Assembly: GCA_943737045.1 (NCBI GenBank)
Contig: CALSFV010000344.1
Span: forward strand, 186,001-250,000
Length of the DNA: 64,000 nucleotides
Source: Parapristionchus giblindavisi
Taxonomy: Eukaryota > Nematoda > Chromadorea > Rhabditida > Diplogasteridae
Reading direction: 5' to 3'
A program made the position numbers and the translations under genes. The first letter of the stretch is position 1. Each line of letters starts with the position of its first letter. Shown one piece after another: positions 1-11,707 of this stretch. The notes under the pieces were generated by a model. The model did not search any database. It was not told the DNA's origin and worked only from the letters and a program-made list of their open reading frames with translations.

Positions 1-984
1 TATAATCTCCCCTCTTTGTAGTTGTGTTAGGTGGATGTTTAGGCACGTCATGGCAAATATTTATATTTTTAGAAAAACCGGCTGTGAAATGCCGTGAGCC
101 CAACATATTGTATGGGATTTTTTTCGAAGAATCGAAGGGCTGGAAACTTTCCGAAATTGGCATGGTGCTGCCCTATGACTAGATGATAATACTCCTTGAA
201 TCGGAGGCCTGTAGCTCAACTGCAGACTGAGTTATGGCATTTTTACGAAATTTTGATGGGCCAGGCGAAATTATCTCTTTCTTTATTGCGGTATGCAATC
301 AACGTAGTTAATGGCTTAAAACGTTCACCGATATTTGTTCGTTAATCACAGAAAAAATAGGACTAACAGAAAAAATCTACCTGAGAATAAACCTATTTTT
401 GGAGCCCACCTCGGCATTTCAAGTATAATGAAATCATTTCATCACCGTAGGTAATAATCGATACATCATATCATACTTTTCTCCAATGTTTATACTATAT
501 AATAAAATTAAACGAGGTTGATCGGCCAAGGATGTAAAAAGTTATAACGATTCGAATTTTGCGTCCATACTTTTGCACGGTACTGTAGGTGTATGATGGT
601 TAATTAAGCAAAAAAAAGTGAACCATTTGAGATATAGTACAGATACAATATGTAATTTGTCAGGAACGAGCTCGGCAGCAGCCACTGCGCTTCTCCATTC
701 ATTAGACACGATGATACATCCGTCAGGTAAGCAAACTGTGTTCAATTTTCGAAGAGATATGATATCATGTATACTGTAATTTTGGGACCAAAAGGATAAT
801 CGATATGATCATTATTGGTTGATTTCCAACTAAGCAAATGTAATTTGGAAATCAATCAATAATGATCATTCCCCTACACAGCAAATATAATTTTTTTAAA
901 TTCTTGTATTTAAATACTCCATTTTTTTCTCGTCCCACCCACCCGATTTAAATTTCCATCGACAAAAGTTGCCCACTTATGTTA
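1..984. other. No supported gene; one exon-like segment
   Basis: No reading frame here looks conserved. On the + strand 662-726 is bounded by a good acceptor (tttgtcag) and a perfect donor (cag/gtaagc), so it could be an exon of a gene starting left of the window, but two frames are open and the peptide is not recognised. The stretch 930-990 resembles the end of the MITE family described at 12295. Confidence 0.4.
807..867. repeat. Short inverted repeat (hairpin)
   Basis: Two 23 bp arms (807-829 and 845-867) pair with one mismatch around a 15 bp loop. The arms contain the ATTGATTGAT word that is common in introns of this window. Confidence 0.7.
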
Positions 985-1093
985 CTGTAGATCTGCATCC
1001 TAGTGGAGATTACTGTAGGTCTGAGCTCTAGAGGGAGTACTGTAGCTCTAGTGGGGATTACGATAGTTCCAAGCTGTAGAGGAGATTACTGTA

Positions 1094-1163
1094 CCCGCGT
1101 GGGCGGCATTGTCGCTAGCGACCAGACCCACCCAATCTTTTCCTCCGTCAAAGGTTGCCCACG
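1094..1163. mobile_element. Fragment of CGTGGGC-ended MITE
   Basis: The left end CGCGTGGGCGGCATTG and right end GTTGCCCACG TA match the family whose full copy lies at 12295-12490. Most of the interior is deleted. Confidence 0.55.
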
Positions 1164-2111
1164 TATGGTAGGAATAATTGAGGTTACTGTAGATTTCGAT
1201 CGGAGCAAAGAAAAAAATAAAGAAAAGCTAAACGTTAAATCATACATTTTCGCCCCACCCACAATCTGTTGTTTTTGCGAATTATAAACTGACCCGAAAT
1301 TAGAATAAAACTGACCCGATCTACATTTCAAGTACTCAAAACTGACCCGGCCTGGGGTGATTCTTACTAATCTCGATCTCCCGCATATTCCTAGATGGGT
1401 TTCGAGTCTCAAAACTGACCGCATTCACCAAAAGTGCTCACTCACAATGTGGGTGCTCGAAAATGTATGCGTTAAATTTGAATCGATCTCGGGATACTGT
1501 AGGAATGGCTGAGATTACTTTAGCTTTCGATCGGTTTACTTTGTTCTGATTTCCCACTAGAGCTAAGAGCACGATTTTTACAAAAAAAAATGAACGGAAA
1601 AAAAGATAAAGTTGAATCGTCATACAGATATTGTAAGAATCAGGCGTACTGTAGGTGTGCGCTCTAGTAGGGATTACTGTAGTTTTGAGCTTCAGTGGTG
1701 ATCATCATAGCTCTGAGCTGTAGTGGGGATTACTGTAGCTCTGAGCTGTAGTGGGGATTACGGTAGATTTAAAGTGTAATGGGATTACTGTGGGCCTGAG
1801 TTCTAGTGGGGCTACTGTTACAGCTACAGTAATCTCCACTAGAGCCCTACTACGAATAATTAAGATTACTGTAAATTTCGATCGCAGCAAAGCAAAGTAA
1901 AAGCGAAGCACGACAGAGTTATATTTAAAGAGATCTCTGGATACTGTAGGAATTACTGAGGATACTGTTGGTATGAACTTTAGTGGGGATTACTGTAGCT
2001 TTGAGCTGTAATGGGTGCCCTGTTAGTATAAGCTCCAGTGTGCGATTACTGTAGCTCTGGGGTGTAGTGGAGATTATTATATCACTGAGCTCTAGTTACG
2101 GTTGGTATCAT

Positions 2112-2256
2112 AAGTGGGCGGCAGTGTCGCTAGACGATTTAGTCAAAATTCACTCAAAAATTCATTCACAAATGAATTCTTTGTGTCGCACCTCCCGATT
2201 TTGACGTCCGACCACCCAAATTTAATTTCCAGCAACAATGGTTGCCAACGTGGTTG
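2112..2256. mobile_element. CGTGGGC-family MITE, degraded copy
   Basis: It begins AAGTGGGCGGCAGTGTCGC and ends GGTTGCCAACGTGG. The interior shares the TTCACTCAAAAATTCATTC segment with the copy at 3598-3748. Confidence 0.6.
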
Positions 2257-2543
2257 GTATGAGCTCTAGTCGACATTACTGTAGCTCTGAGCTCTAGTCG
2301 GAATTACTCTAGGGGTTACTGTAGTTATGAGCTTTAGTAGTAATTACCATATGTCTCAGCTTTAATGGGGGATTACTGTAGCTCTGAGCTGTAATGGGAT
2401 TACTGTCGCTCTGATATTTCGATCGTAACAAAGAAGAAACGAAGCACGAAAAAGTTATATTTAAGTGGATCTTGGGATACTGTAGGAATTACTGAGGATT
2501 CTGTTGATATCGATACATCAGTTGAACATCATATTATTTCTAG

Positions 2544-2612
2544 TGATCAATCGACCGCCTCAGCCTCTTCGCCATCTCCCAGCAGTCAATCTATAGAGGA
2601 AACGCGGTATGA
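2544..2612 (+). other. Exon-like segment, copy 1
   Basis: It follows the acceptor-like tatttctag and is Ser-rich when translated. The start TGATCA.TCGACC.CCTCA matches the segment at 4119, together with the upstream GAACATCAT, so both are probably one duplicated unit rather than two genes. Confidence 0.25.
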
Positions 2613-3597
2613 GTTCTATTGGGGATTACGGTAGTCTGAGCTATAGTGGGATTACTGTATATATGAGCCATAGTTGATATTACTATAGGTTTCTAATGGG
2701 ATTACTGTAGCTCAAAGTTCTAGCGGAGAATACTGTATGTTTTGAGGTCCAATGGGAATATTGTAGATAAAACATTTTCGCTTGCCCATAATGTGGGTGA
2801 GCATTTTTTGTCGATGCGGTCAGTTGTGAGACTTGAAACCATTTAAGAATATGCGGGTGATCGAGATTAGTAAGAGTCACCCCATGTCGGGTCAGTTCCG
2901 AGCACGTAGGATGCGGGGGGGGGGCAAAAATGTATGCTGTAGATCTGAGATTTAGTGAGATCTGTTGGTATGAGTTTTAGTGGAGATTAATGTAGGTCTA
3001 AGCTCTAGTGGAGATTACTGTAGTTTTGAGCTATAGTTGTTTTACTGTTGGTATGAGCTCTAGTAGGTATTACTGTAGGTATGTGATCTATTGGGGATTA
3101 CTGTAACTCTGGGCTGCAGTGGAGACTACTGTAGATCTAAGATCTAGTCGGCATTACTGTATATCAGAGCTGTAATGGGAGTACTGTTGGTTTGAAATCT
3201 AGTGGGGATTACTGTAGCTCTGAGCTGTAGTGGAGATTACTGTAGATCTGAGGTATAATGGGATTACTGTAGGTCTGACTTCTAATTTGGCTACTGTTAT
3301 AGTTACAGTTCAGGCCTACAGTAATCTCCACTAGAGCCCTACTAGGAATAATTAAGATTACTGTAAATTTCGATCGGAAGAAATAAAAAAACGAAGCACG
3401 ACAAGTTATATGTAAATAGATCTCAGGATACTGTAGAAATTGCTGAGGATACTGTTGGTATGAGCTTTATTTGGGATTACTGTAGCTCTGAGCTGTAATG
3501 GGAGTACTGTTGGTATGAGCTCCAGTGGGGATTATTGTATGTTTAAGGTCTAGTGGGGATTATTACACCAGAAAGCTCTAGTTACTGTTGGTATCAG

Positions 3598-3748
3598 AAG
3601 TGGGCGGTATTGTCGCTAGCGATAAGACTAGCCCGATTTAGTCAAAATTCACTCAAAAATTCATTCACAAGTAAAATCACCCCCGATTTTAACGTCAGAC
3701 CACCCGAATTTAATTTCCAACGGCACCGGTTGCCAACGTACTTGGTAT
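3598..3748. mobile_element. CGTGGGC-family MITE, degraded copy
   Basis: It begins AAGTGGGCGGTATTGTCGC and ends GGTTGCCAACGTAC. Its interior is closest to the copy at 2112-2256, suggesting the MITE was duplicated along with the surrounding repeat. Confidence 0.6.
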
Positions 3749-3828
3749 GAGCTTCAGTGGAGAATGCTGTAGCTCTGAGCTCTAGTCGGCATTACTGTAG
3801 GTATTACTGTAGGTTTTAGCAGTATTTA

Positions 3829-3965
3829 GGGCCAATTATTGGCCCCACCTCGAAACAAATTAAGGGCCAACCACCAAATTATTGGCTCAACTTAAAAAGT
3901 GGGGCTTGTTTTGTAGCCAAATTTTAGGCTCAACTTCGACCAAATTATTGGCCCACTAAAATTGC
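3829..3965. repeat. GCCAATTATTGGC palindrome cluster
   Basis: The palindrome GGGCCAATTATTGGCCCC (about 3830-3847) is followed by two more CCAAATTATTGGC words. The cluster interrupts the TTACTGTAG field. Confidence 0.6.
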
Positions 3966-4118
3966 GGAGTAGTGGGATACTGTAGGTCTGAGTTCTAGTG
4001 GGACTACTGTTACATTTTCTACTATGAATAATTGAGATTACTAGATCTCGTGATAGTGTAGGGATGACTGAGAATCTGTAGATATCGACACATTATTTGA
4101 ACATCATTTTCTTTCCAG

Positions 4119-4391
4119 TGATCAGTCGACCACCTCATTCTCTTCGTCCAATCCCAGCCGATATCTACGGACGACAAACAAGCAGGACCTTCTGGACTCT
4201 TCGACATACAAATTGAAGATATTATATTTGATTCGTCCACGGGAATGAAGTACCCGTTGTAATTGTTAATTTTTCCTGCTCCATGTATTTTTTCGTTAAC
4301 GTGTACATATTTTCATTGTCTCGTCGTTCCTCGTTGTGCCTGTACATATTGCTAGTTTTGTTGGTTGTTACCTCATTAAGAAACAAATAAA
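4119..4391 (+). other. Exon-like 3' end with AATAAA
   Basis: After a strong acceptor (ttttctttccag) one frame is open to a TAA at 4260-4262 and gives an acidic tail; AATAAA lies at 4386-4391. This looks like the last exon and 3' UTR of a gene or element, but the open frame begins with a TGA at the acceptor itself. The upstream part is duplicated at 2544. The origin is unknown. Confidence 0.25.
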
Positions 4392-4410
4392 TCCTTGAGA
4401 AGTGAGAGGT

Positions 4411-4560
4411 ACAAATTCCTGCTAGGCTACCGGGAACCCGGTAGCGTTTCCTACCAGGAACCTGCTAAGCGGCGCATTTCCTACCAGGAACCCGCTAAAT
4501 TTCCTACCAGGAACCTTAGCCGTGGCCTGGTAGGAAAATTAGCAGGTTCCTGGCAGGAAA
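4411..4560. repeat. TTTCCTACCAGGAACC tandem and inverted repeat
   Basis: Three direct copies of TTTCCTACCAGGAACC plus GCTAA are followed by an inverted copy (CCTGGTAGGAAAATTAGCAGG). It ends where the pol fragment begins and may mark the break that removed the front of the retroelement. Confidence 0.75.
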
Positions 4561-4563
4561 AAA

Positions 4564-6306
4564 ATACCAGAGAACAAGCGGCCAGTGCCGTATGCCAGCC
4601 AGCAGGTGTGTGATGAAGAAATCGATCGATTATGTGATATGGGAGTGATCTCTAAGGTAGAACACTCGGAGTGGGCTGCTCCGTTCTTGCTAGTCGCAAA
4701 GAAGAATGGTGCAAAGAGATTGTGTGCCGACTTCAAGACAGGATTGAATGACTGTCTAGAAGATTGCACCCATCCGCTCAAACTGCCGGAAGACATATTC
4801 GCCTCATTGAATGGTGGAACAGTCTTCTCCACGATTGATTTCTCGGATGCGTACCTCCAAGTTGAAGTAGACGAAGAAGCCAAGAAGCTCCTCGTAATCA
4901 ATACGCATCGTGGTCTGTATCAGTACCGTAGATTACCGTTCGGTGTTAAGCCTGCTCCAGGTATATTCCAGTCTATAATGGACCAGATGTTGATAGGAAT
5001 GAGCAGGACAGTGGCATACTTGGATGATGTCATTGTAAGTGGAAGGACGAAGGAAGAGCACGACGAGAACCTGATGAGAGTACTCGAGAAGGTTCGTGAT
5101 TCTGGATTCAGAATCCGACCCGAAAAGTGTGCATTCGGACAGAATGAAGTCCACTTCCTTGGATTCGTCATGAATGAATCTGGACGTTACCCACATCCCA
5201 AGAAGGTGCATGCACTCATGAAGATGCAAGTACTCAAGAATGATGCTGAAGGCTATGCAAATATTACCAAGAATCCTTCCAAGGTTGAGCCTATCAAATG
5301 GCCAGAGACACGTCGACCAATGGAGCGAGTCCATATGGATTTCGCAGGTCCAATGAATGGTCGTTACTACTTGATCATCGTTGATGTTCACAGTCGATGG
5401 CCAGAGGTCGTGTCTATGGAAAGGATTACGGCTGATGCAACCGTCAAAGCATTGAGAGACTTCGTATCAAGATACGGTAGTCCTGAAACCATTGTGTCGG
5501 ATAATGGAACTCAGTTCAAATCTGAGAAGATGAGAGCATTCTGTACAGAATACGGTATCAAGCACATGTTCTCGCCACCGTATCATCCACAGAGTAACGG
5601 ACAAGCTGAACGCTTCGTTGATACGTTCAAGCGGTCTCTGTTGAAGATGAGAGGCGACGGTCCGGAGGCCGAGAACGTGCAGACGTTTCTGATGATGTAC
5701 AGATGCACTCCCAACAATCAATTGAAACTGTGTACTCCCGCGGAGATCTTCCTCGGAAGGAAGATGCGATGTCGTCTCACTCTCATGTCTCCCAGGGAGG
5801 GAGAGGAGAGAGTTCTGAATGACAAGGTGACACGAGAGTTCGCCGAAGGAGACACTGTATACTATCGTGATCGGGATGGTCCGAATCATGAGAAGTGGTC
5901 TGAAGCCGTAGTGCTCAGAAAGAAAGGAAATGTGATGTATGAAGTCCAGAGATTGGATGGGAGTCTTGTGACTGCTCATACGAATCAGTTGAGAAAGCGA
6001 TGGACTGAGGATAGTGATCCTCTGAGTGTCTTGCTTGAGAGCTTCAATGTTCCCGCCAACAACGTCGAGTGCAACAACCCGGTCGAGCCCGTAAACTGCA
6101 ACGTTCCGCCGTCTGCCGCTGATGCCGCCGCCGTCATTGATGTCGCTGCCGATGCTGTCGTCGTACCCACGAACAATGTGGAGAACAACAAGAAGACAAA
6201 TCCTGAGCCAACCGTTGATAGATCCGGTTCTACAAGGCCAGCCCGTAGTAGACGCCCACCTAATCGTATGAATATTTCATCCACTAGTGGCCAATCTTAT
6301 CATTGA
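4564..6306 (+). pseudogene. Ty3/gypsy pol remnant (RT plus integrase)
   Basis: This is a retrotransposon polyprotein fragment. The open frame runs back past any Met to about 4564, so gag, protease and the start of pol are gone. Numbered from the GTG at 4585: reverse transcriptase lies at residues 5-200 with TIDFSDAY near 85 and YLDD at 145-148. Integrase follows at 245-400 with D252, D306 and E342, a correct D-D-35-E spacing, then a GPY/F-like C-terminal domain near 440-490 and an Asn/Ala-rich tail. RNase H and the integrase zinc-binding domain are missing: the RT end (KKVHALMKM) jumps in frame to the lead-in of the integrase core. The catalytic cores are intact, but the element cannot be autonomous. 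Intact stop at 6304. The gypsy type is seen from YLDD and from domain order. Confidence 0.9.
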
Positions 6307-6438
6307 TCCGTATTTCTCTATTATTGATTCATCAATGACCCTATTGTCATTTCATCACATTATTGATTCTGTACCATATTGTATGTACATATTTCACTGT
6401 TGTCAGATATGCCCGTAGTTCATATTTTGTTGCGGAGG

Positions 6439-6660
6439 TGCTATGTACGCGACCTAGTTATTGTAGTCTGACCTAGCGTACAACCTTTGAACCTCTTGAA
6501 CCGCGACGCGTGTAGCCTCACGCGTGCGTCCCCTATATAAGGCTGCGGCTAAGGCCCCAGCGGGATTCTTATAGTTTTCTCCCACGTCGCACGGTTGTGC
6601 TCTACTCTCTCCGTTGATAAAGTCTCTTCTATATTATAAGTTGTGTCCAAGAACATAACA
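6439..6660 (+). mobile_element. Probable 3' LTR of the gypsy remnant
   Basis: A short purine run (GCGGAGG) precedes TGCTATGTACGCG; the block ends in AACA and so obeys the TG...CA rule. A TATA box (CTATATAA, 6533-6540) lies in its middle, as in promoters of LTRs. No matching 5' LTR is visible to the left of pol, so boundaries rest on one copy. It ends 68 bp from the stop of the ORC3-like gene on the other strand. Confidence 0.6.
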
Positions 6661-6727
6661 GTACCCATTTTATTATCAATAAAACAGAGATTATATTCCA
6701 GAATATTAATCTCCCGTTTCTCGAATA

Positions 6728-8994
6728 TCAAATAAACGCAAAGAAATCCATCTGGGCTTTTCGTTTTACTAGAGACTATGTAAAGATTATAGATCAGTGG
6801 ATATGATAGATGAAAATATAAATATAAGTATACCAATAGTTCATTCATAGTCATCTTGGGTGTTCCTCCCCCAGCAGTTGTAGATGACTTCACTGTCTCT
6901 ATTGGTTTCTTCACTTCATTTTGTAGATGAACAACCACATCCAGGATCGATGACTACAAGCAATCCTCATTACAACGAAAAAAAATATATAAATAGACAA
7001 GAACAAACCTCGTCATTGTATTTCCCAATATCTTCAAGTAATGAACACAAATCATCGCATTTCAATAGTGACATCCAATTACGTGTGTAACTGTAATATC
7101 AATGATTTATTATTATTATTAATGGACGAACTAATCAGTAATGGTTCTTATCAAATATAGATAAAGATATTCTAACAAATATACCTCACAGACTCATTCT
7201 TCTTCCAAAAGTTATCTTGATTTCTCTGAAGATCAGAATGAAGATCAATCACATCGGGAATTCCATCTATAACAACCAAAATTAATATTCCATTGTAAAT
7301 TACATAAACAAATAAATATAATTACCAGAAAGTTCAAGTTCCGTATAAGCGCGTTGTATTAGTGCATAGAGGACATCAAACCATTTCCAATAATCCTTCA
7401 CAATATTGGGGAAATCATCCTCAAGATATTGTGGTTTAATAATAATATAGTATACTTTTCATTAGTTGAGAGAATGGAAAGATAATAGAGGTAATATAAA
7501 GAATGAGATACCTCTGAATCTTCATATTGTCCTTCTCTCAAATAATTCTCCACAATTGATAGACGAACGATCTTTTTAAGTTCAGACAAAGAGAAATCTC
7601 CTTCAAGGAATCGTTGTTTGAGTAGTAAAAGAAGATCACCGGACAGATACAGAGCACTGTAATCTACATACAATATAATCAATCAATAATCCAAATCTTA
7701 CGGTGCTTTCTCATCTTCGTTCCGTGCGAGCCCAATAACGAGCTTATTGAATTGTTCCTCAGGTGATGGAAGGGGAAAATAACGAAGTGAGAGTGAATCA
7801 AAATTGATTGATGAACAATAAGATGAGAAGACGGAACGAGATGTTGATAGACAACTAAAGATATATATAAGATTTATATTTATGATAATGTGATTAAAAT
7901 ATACTTACATTAGGAGTGATACATTTAATGTTTCTTCAAATATGAGTAAAGAAATAAGACGATTGAATACATCAACGTTCATGCATTCTAATTGTTCTAT
8001 GATAACCACAGTATGTTTGTTCTGAAACAATCGCTAAATAAATACAACGAACAAGTTTTTAATTAAAATTGAAGAAATACCGCTTGTCGAATCTCATCAA
8101 GAACACCATGAACCGTCGTTATATGAGGAGATACGTGTACACTATGAGTCTGTAACTATGATGAACATAATATACTAGATATAAGATTGTATTTCGCAAC
8201 CTTGTGTTTAATACAATTCATCTCAACACTTTTCATTAATGATTGAACATCAGTGAAATTACATTTAACAACAGCAGTTCTTATCATTCCTGAAGAAAAG
8301 TATCAAAATATTTGCAATAAATCACTGAAATTATCTAATATTCTCATGAAGCGTCGGAACTTGTTTTCAATTACAATATATTTTCCGAATAATATGAGTG
8401 TTCTCATTTTCTCAAAGCAATCCGGTTTGAAATGCAAATTGTACCCCGAACGAGCAGAGAAAATGTTCCTACTTACTATAGTATTTTTGTTAGTCTCATT
8501 TTCGGATAGGTTGGGGTTGAACGCATGAGATAAATTCTATCAAACGTTTCACACAAATCACGTACACGCAGTAGTCATCAATCCATTACCAAACATAATT
8601 TTAATGTAACATAAGTCATTGATATAGCGCCTTTCCGAAAATAGGTCCGTAGTCATTTCCCTATACTACTATAGTAGTGACGTAACAAATGAAAATATGC
8701 ACTCTTACTTGTTTTTTCTTCGTCGTAGTAATTGTCTATGTAGTTGTCTTCATTACTCGTAATAAGGAAATTGACCATTTCATCTGAGTTCACGACCTCC
8801 ATTTCTACCTCAACTAGTCATATCACAATAACAACATGAACCATTCCACCATAACATACAGTTTCTATCAATTTTGAGAAGTACGCCAATACATTCTTGA
8901 GATCTTTTCCTTGCTGCTCGCCTTTGGGTACACATTTCTTGTAGGCGTCAGGAACAGATAACATACGCCTATGTTTAGTAACTACAACAGTCAT
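6728..8994 (-). CDS. orc-3: Origin recognition complex subunit 3-like protein, C-terminally short
   Basis: Twelve exons (8994-8860, 8808-8709, 8289-8201, 8149-8081, 8021-7909, 7854-7702, 7656-7512, 7419-7326, 7266-7185, 7090-7009, 6953-6834, 6775-6728) join in phase to 409 residues. The order of segments follows animal ORC3: VVIIEQLE, then FPLPSPEEQFNKL, then FLEGDFSLSELKKIVRLSIVE, then YWKWFDVLYALIQ and a DDLCSLLEDI helix. ORC3 is part of the ATPase-like ORC that marks replication origins in the nucleus. Animal ORC3 is usually near 700 residues with a C-terminal winged helix; that part is absent and the gypsy LTR begins 68 bp beyond the stop. GTTTAT at the last exon (about 6738) could be a donor to lost exons. 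The start follows an acceptor (TTTGCAG) by one base. Family assignment is from motif order, not from a search. Confidence 0.75.
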
Positions 8995-9473
8995 CCTGCA
9001 AACACATGGTGAATCAAAGATCGAAAAATAACCATAACTAAGAACGAGAGAGCACGAGTGAGATAAATATGACTAACAAAAATTCAATCAATATGCATCG
9101 CTGGTAACATCACAACAAACCGCGACACTTGAAATCGTCACTACGTTAACAACAGGCTACAAATGAATTCAAATCAAAGTACAATTTTGTGAAAACAGCC
9201 TTGAATTTGAAATATAAATATTTATGGTGTCATTACATTGTGTACTGGAAGCGAAAAATCGCAAATCTCGCACGTGACGCGCGTCATTCAAAGTAGACTA
9301 CGATACAAATGGGCAAAGTCAAAGTCCGCGGGATCTAGTTCAATTCAATTTTTTATTTCTACTTTCAATAAGATCCTTCAACTGTTTTCTTTGTAATTAT
9401 TTTATACATTCCAATTGAATCGTGTTCTAAGTCATTGGCGATATCATTTTAATCATTTCAAGTATTTCAGATA
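8995..9473. promoter_or_regulatory. Divergent promoter, ORC3-like gene / lin-9
   Basis: The two start codons are 479 bp apart and point away from each other. The core holds GCGAAAAATCGC (9251-9262, E2F-like), CACGTG (9271-9276), the palindrome TGACGCGCGTCA (9275-9286) and TTCAAA (9288-9293); a second TTTGAA lies near 9213. These are the word types (E2F plus CHR) found at DREAM/MuvB-controlled cell-cycle promoters. The words are seen; control by DREAM is inferred. Confidence 0.5.
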
Positions 9474-11635
9474 ATGAGTGATCCAGGCTCACGTGAAGGT
9501 AGTTACGGTGCCTCACCTGTGAAACCTCGAAGGCAAGTTCAAGTACCAGCTAGATTTCGTGATACCGCTGAGGAACCAATACCGGAACAATCTCCGAAGA
9601 AAGGGTATTTTCATCCTTTTCTTTATTTTCAAATGATTCAAATCTTATTTTTGCTGTGATCAAATTTAACAAATGATAAAGTCCATGAGATCAATATATT
9701 CAATATATCAATCAATCAATAATTTAGTCGTGGTCGTGGTCGACCTCCATCACCATCTAAACGTCTTTCATCAATTCCTCCATCTAATTCACCCGTACCT
9801 ATTCTCGTAGATGATGCACCCACTCCACCTCCAACTAAAGGTTATTTAAGAGAATTACATTTTAATAATATAATTATATTCAAAATATCTTTCAGGCCGT
9901 CCTCATAACGCTTTAAAGAAGACGTCAGGCAGCTCGACTCCTACCTACATCACGGTTAATATTTTTTTAAAATTGCTTAAATTGAAAATTCAAATTATTT
10001 ATAGTCTAACACTCATCGACAGTACGCTCCGACTGCAAATGTTCGACGAGGACAGAATCAAGTTTGTTTGAACTTTAATTAAATTATTATGTTAATGATT
10101 ATATTATTGATTATTTCAATTGCAGCGTGAAGTAGCTTTTGGGAATACTACAAAGAGAGTTGCGCAAGATGAATTGACTGAACCACTGAAAGAGAATCTA
10201 AGAATGCTTAAGAATCTACTGAAATTGCCAATGGTATCGATTATTGATTGTTTAATTAATTGATTCAATAAAATGTTTGAGGCTCGTCGATGGTTGTATT
10301 GTGAGTTCTTCTATTCTGCTGTTGATGAAGAACTTCTTCTTGCTGATAATGAATTCTCTACGATGCTTCAACAATCATTTCCTAATCTAAAGACAAGAAG
10401 ATTAACAAGAACTGAATGGAGAACCGTTAGAAGACTTATAGGTGTCAATATCAACTATTCATAATATTGATATTTTATCAACAAACTCCATTTCGTATAT
10501 TTAAAGGGCAATTAATAAATGATATAATTTACAGGAAAACCTCGTCGTTGTTCATCAGCTTTCCTAGAAGAAGAAAGAAAGGCTCTTGAGCAGAAAAGGG
10601 CTAGAATCAGGAATATCTACGAAGGAATCAATCTAACTACGGTATGATCATATTGTAATTGTATTTTCATAAATCACACGTTAGCTTGTCAGCAGTTTAA
10701 TTTATTTGATAGTCCCATCAGAAAAGAGAATATGAATGACAAAGGATATCACTATATTTAGTGATGGAAGGATGTTGCTAGATGCCGTCACTCTAATGAT
10801 GTCATTATTAAAATAATGGATTTATAGGTTGATCCAAATATCGATTTCTGTGATCTACCACCTCGTATCCCTCGTCCATTCGTGGTTGGAATGAAGATAT
10901 TTGCACGTGTAAGGTAGGATACTGCTATCGACCTTAGTATATGGTCTGGATATTTCATTCTTTACTCATTATGTATATATACAACTTCTTTCAACTAATT
11001 TACCATACCGTTGATTACCATTGCTTGAAGATTTCATAAAAATTCTATGTAGATTGTATTATCTATTTTGGTTAAATTTAAAATAAAAAATTCGGTTGGA
11101 AGAGGGCCTTAACAGACTTTTCTTTTGCTATATTTTATTTTATTACAATGTACTTTGTTCAGAGTACCAAAAGATGGAGTATATGCTGGCCATATTGATG
11201 CAGTTCTCCCTGATGCATACCGTATCACTTTCGTCAAAGATGACTTCCTTCAACCAATGATCGTAGCGGATACTGAGGTATACTGTAATTTTTATTCAAT
11301 ACCGTAATCCTTAATCATTTGAGGTGATTCCTGAACAGAAAGTAGAGCTCGTTCCTATCTCATACTTTGTCGAACAGTGCAAGGTTTGTTCCTTAGTTTT
11401 TGTATGACTCAGTTCGATCTTTGATCTTTCAGGCAGCTCTTCCCAATTCTGTCGCCAAACTTGCTCAATCTCCATTCAATCCGACAAAGTTCATTCCAGA
11501 GCGGGTACGGTATTCTCACCTTTTTATCGAATCATAAACTGATTTTTAACTTATTAATTTAAAGATTAAGCATTCTGATCCAATGACCGCACTTCGTATG
11601 CAACAACAACAAAAGAAGAATACGGAATCTGGTTA

Positions 11636-11707
<72 letters not shown>

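Larger units (their letters stand above)
985..4030. repeat. Degenerate TTACTGTAG repeat field
   Basis: Roughly 30 bp units built on GATTACTGTAG followed by CTCTGAGCTCTAGTGGG are repeated dozens of times in loose tandem. Units differ by substitutions and small gaps, so this is old. Some local segments are in the opposite orientation (about 1815-1835, 3310-3330). No gene is visible inside apart from the exon-like piece at 2544-2612. Confidence 0.85.

Noticed and set aside
1003..1424. 94- and 112-codon open frames on opposite strands
   Set aside because: Both lie in TTACTGTAG repeat and MITE sequence and have no splice or protein support.
8253..8528. 91-codon + strand open frame and its - strand counterpart
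   Set aside because: It lies in ORC3-like intron 2; exons 2 and 3 join in phase without it, though an alternative exon there cannot be fully excluded.
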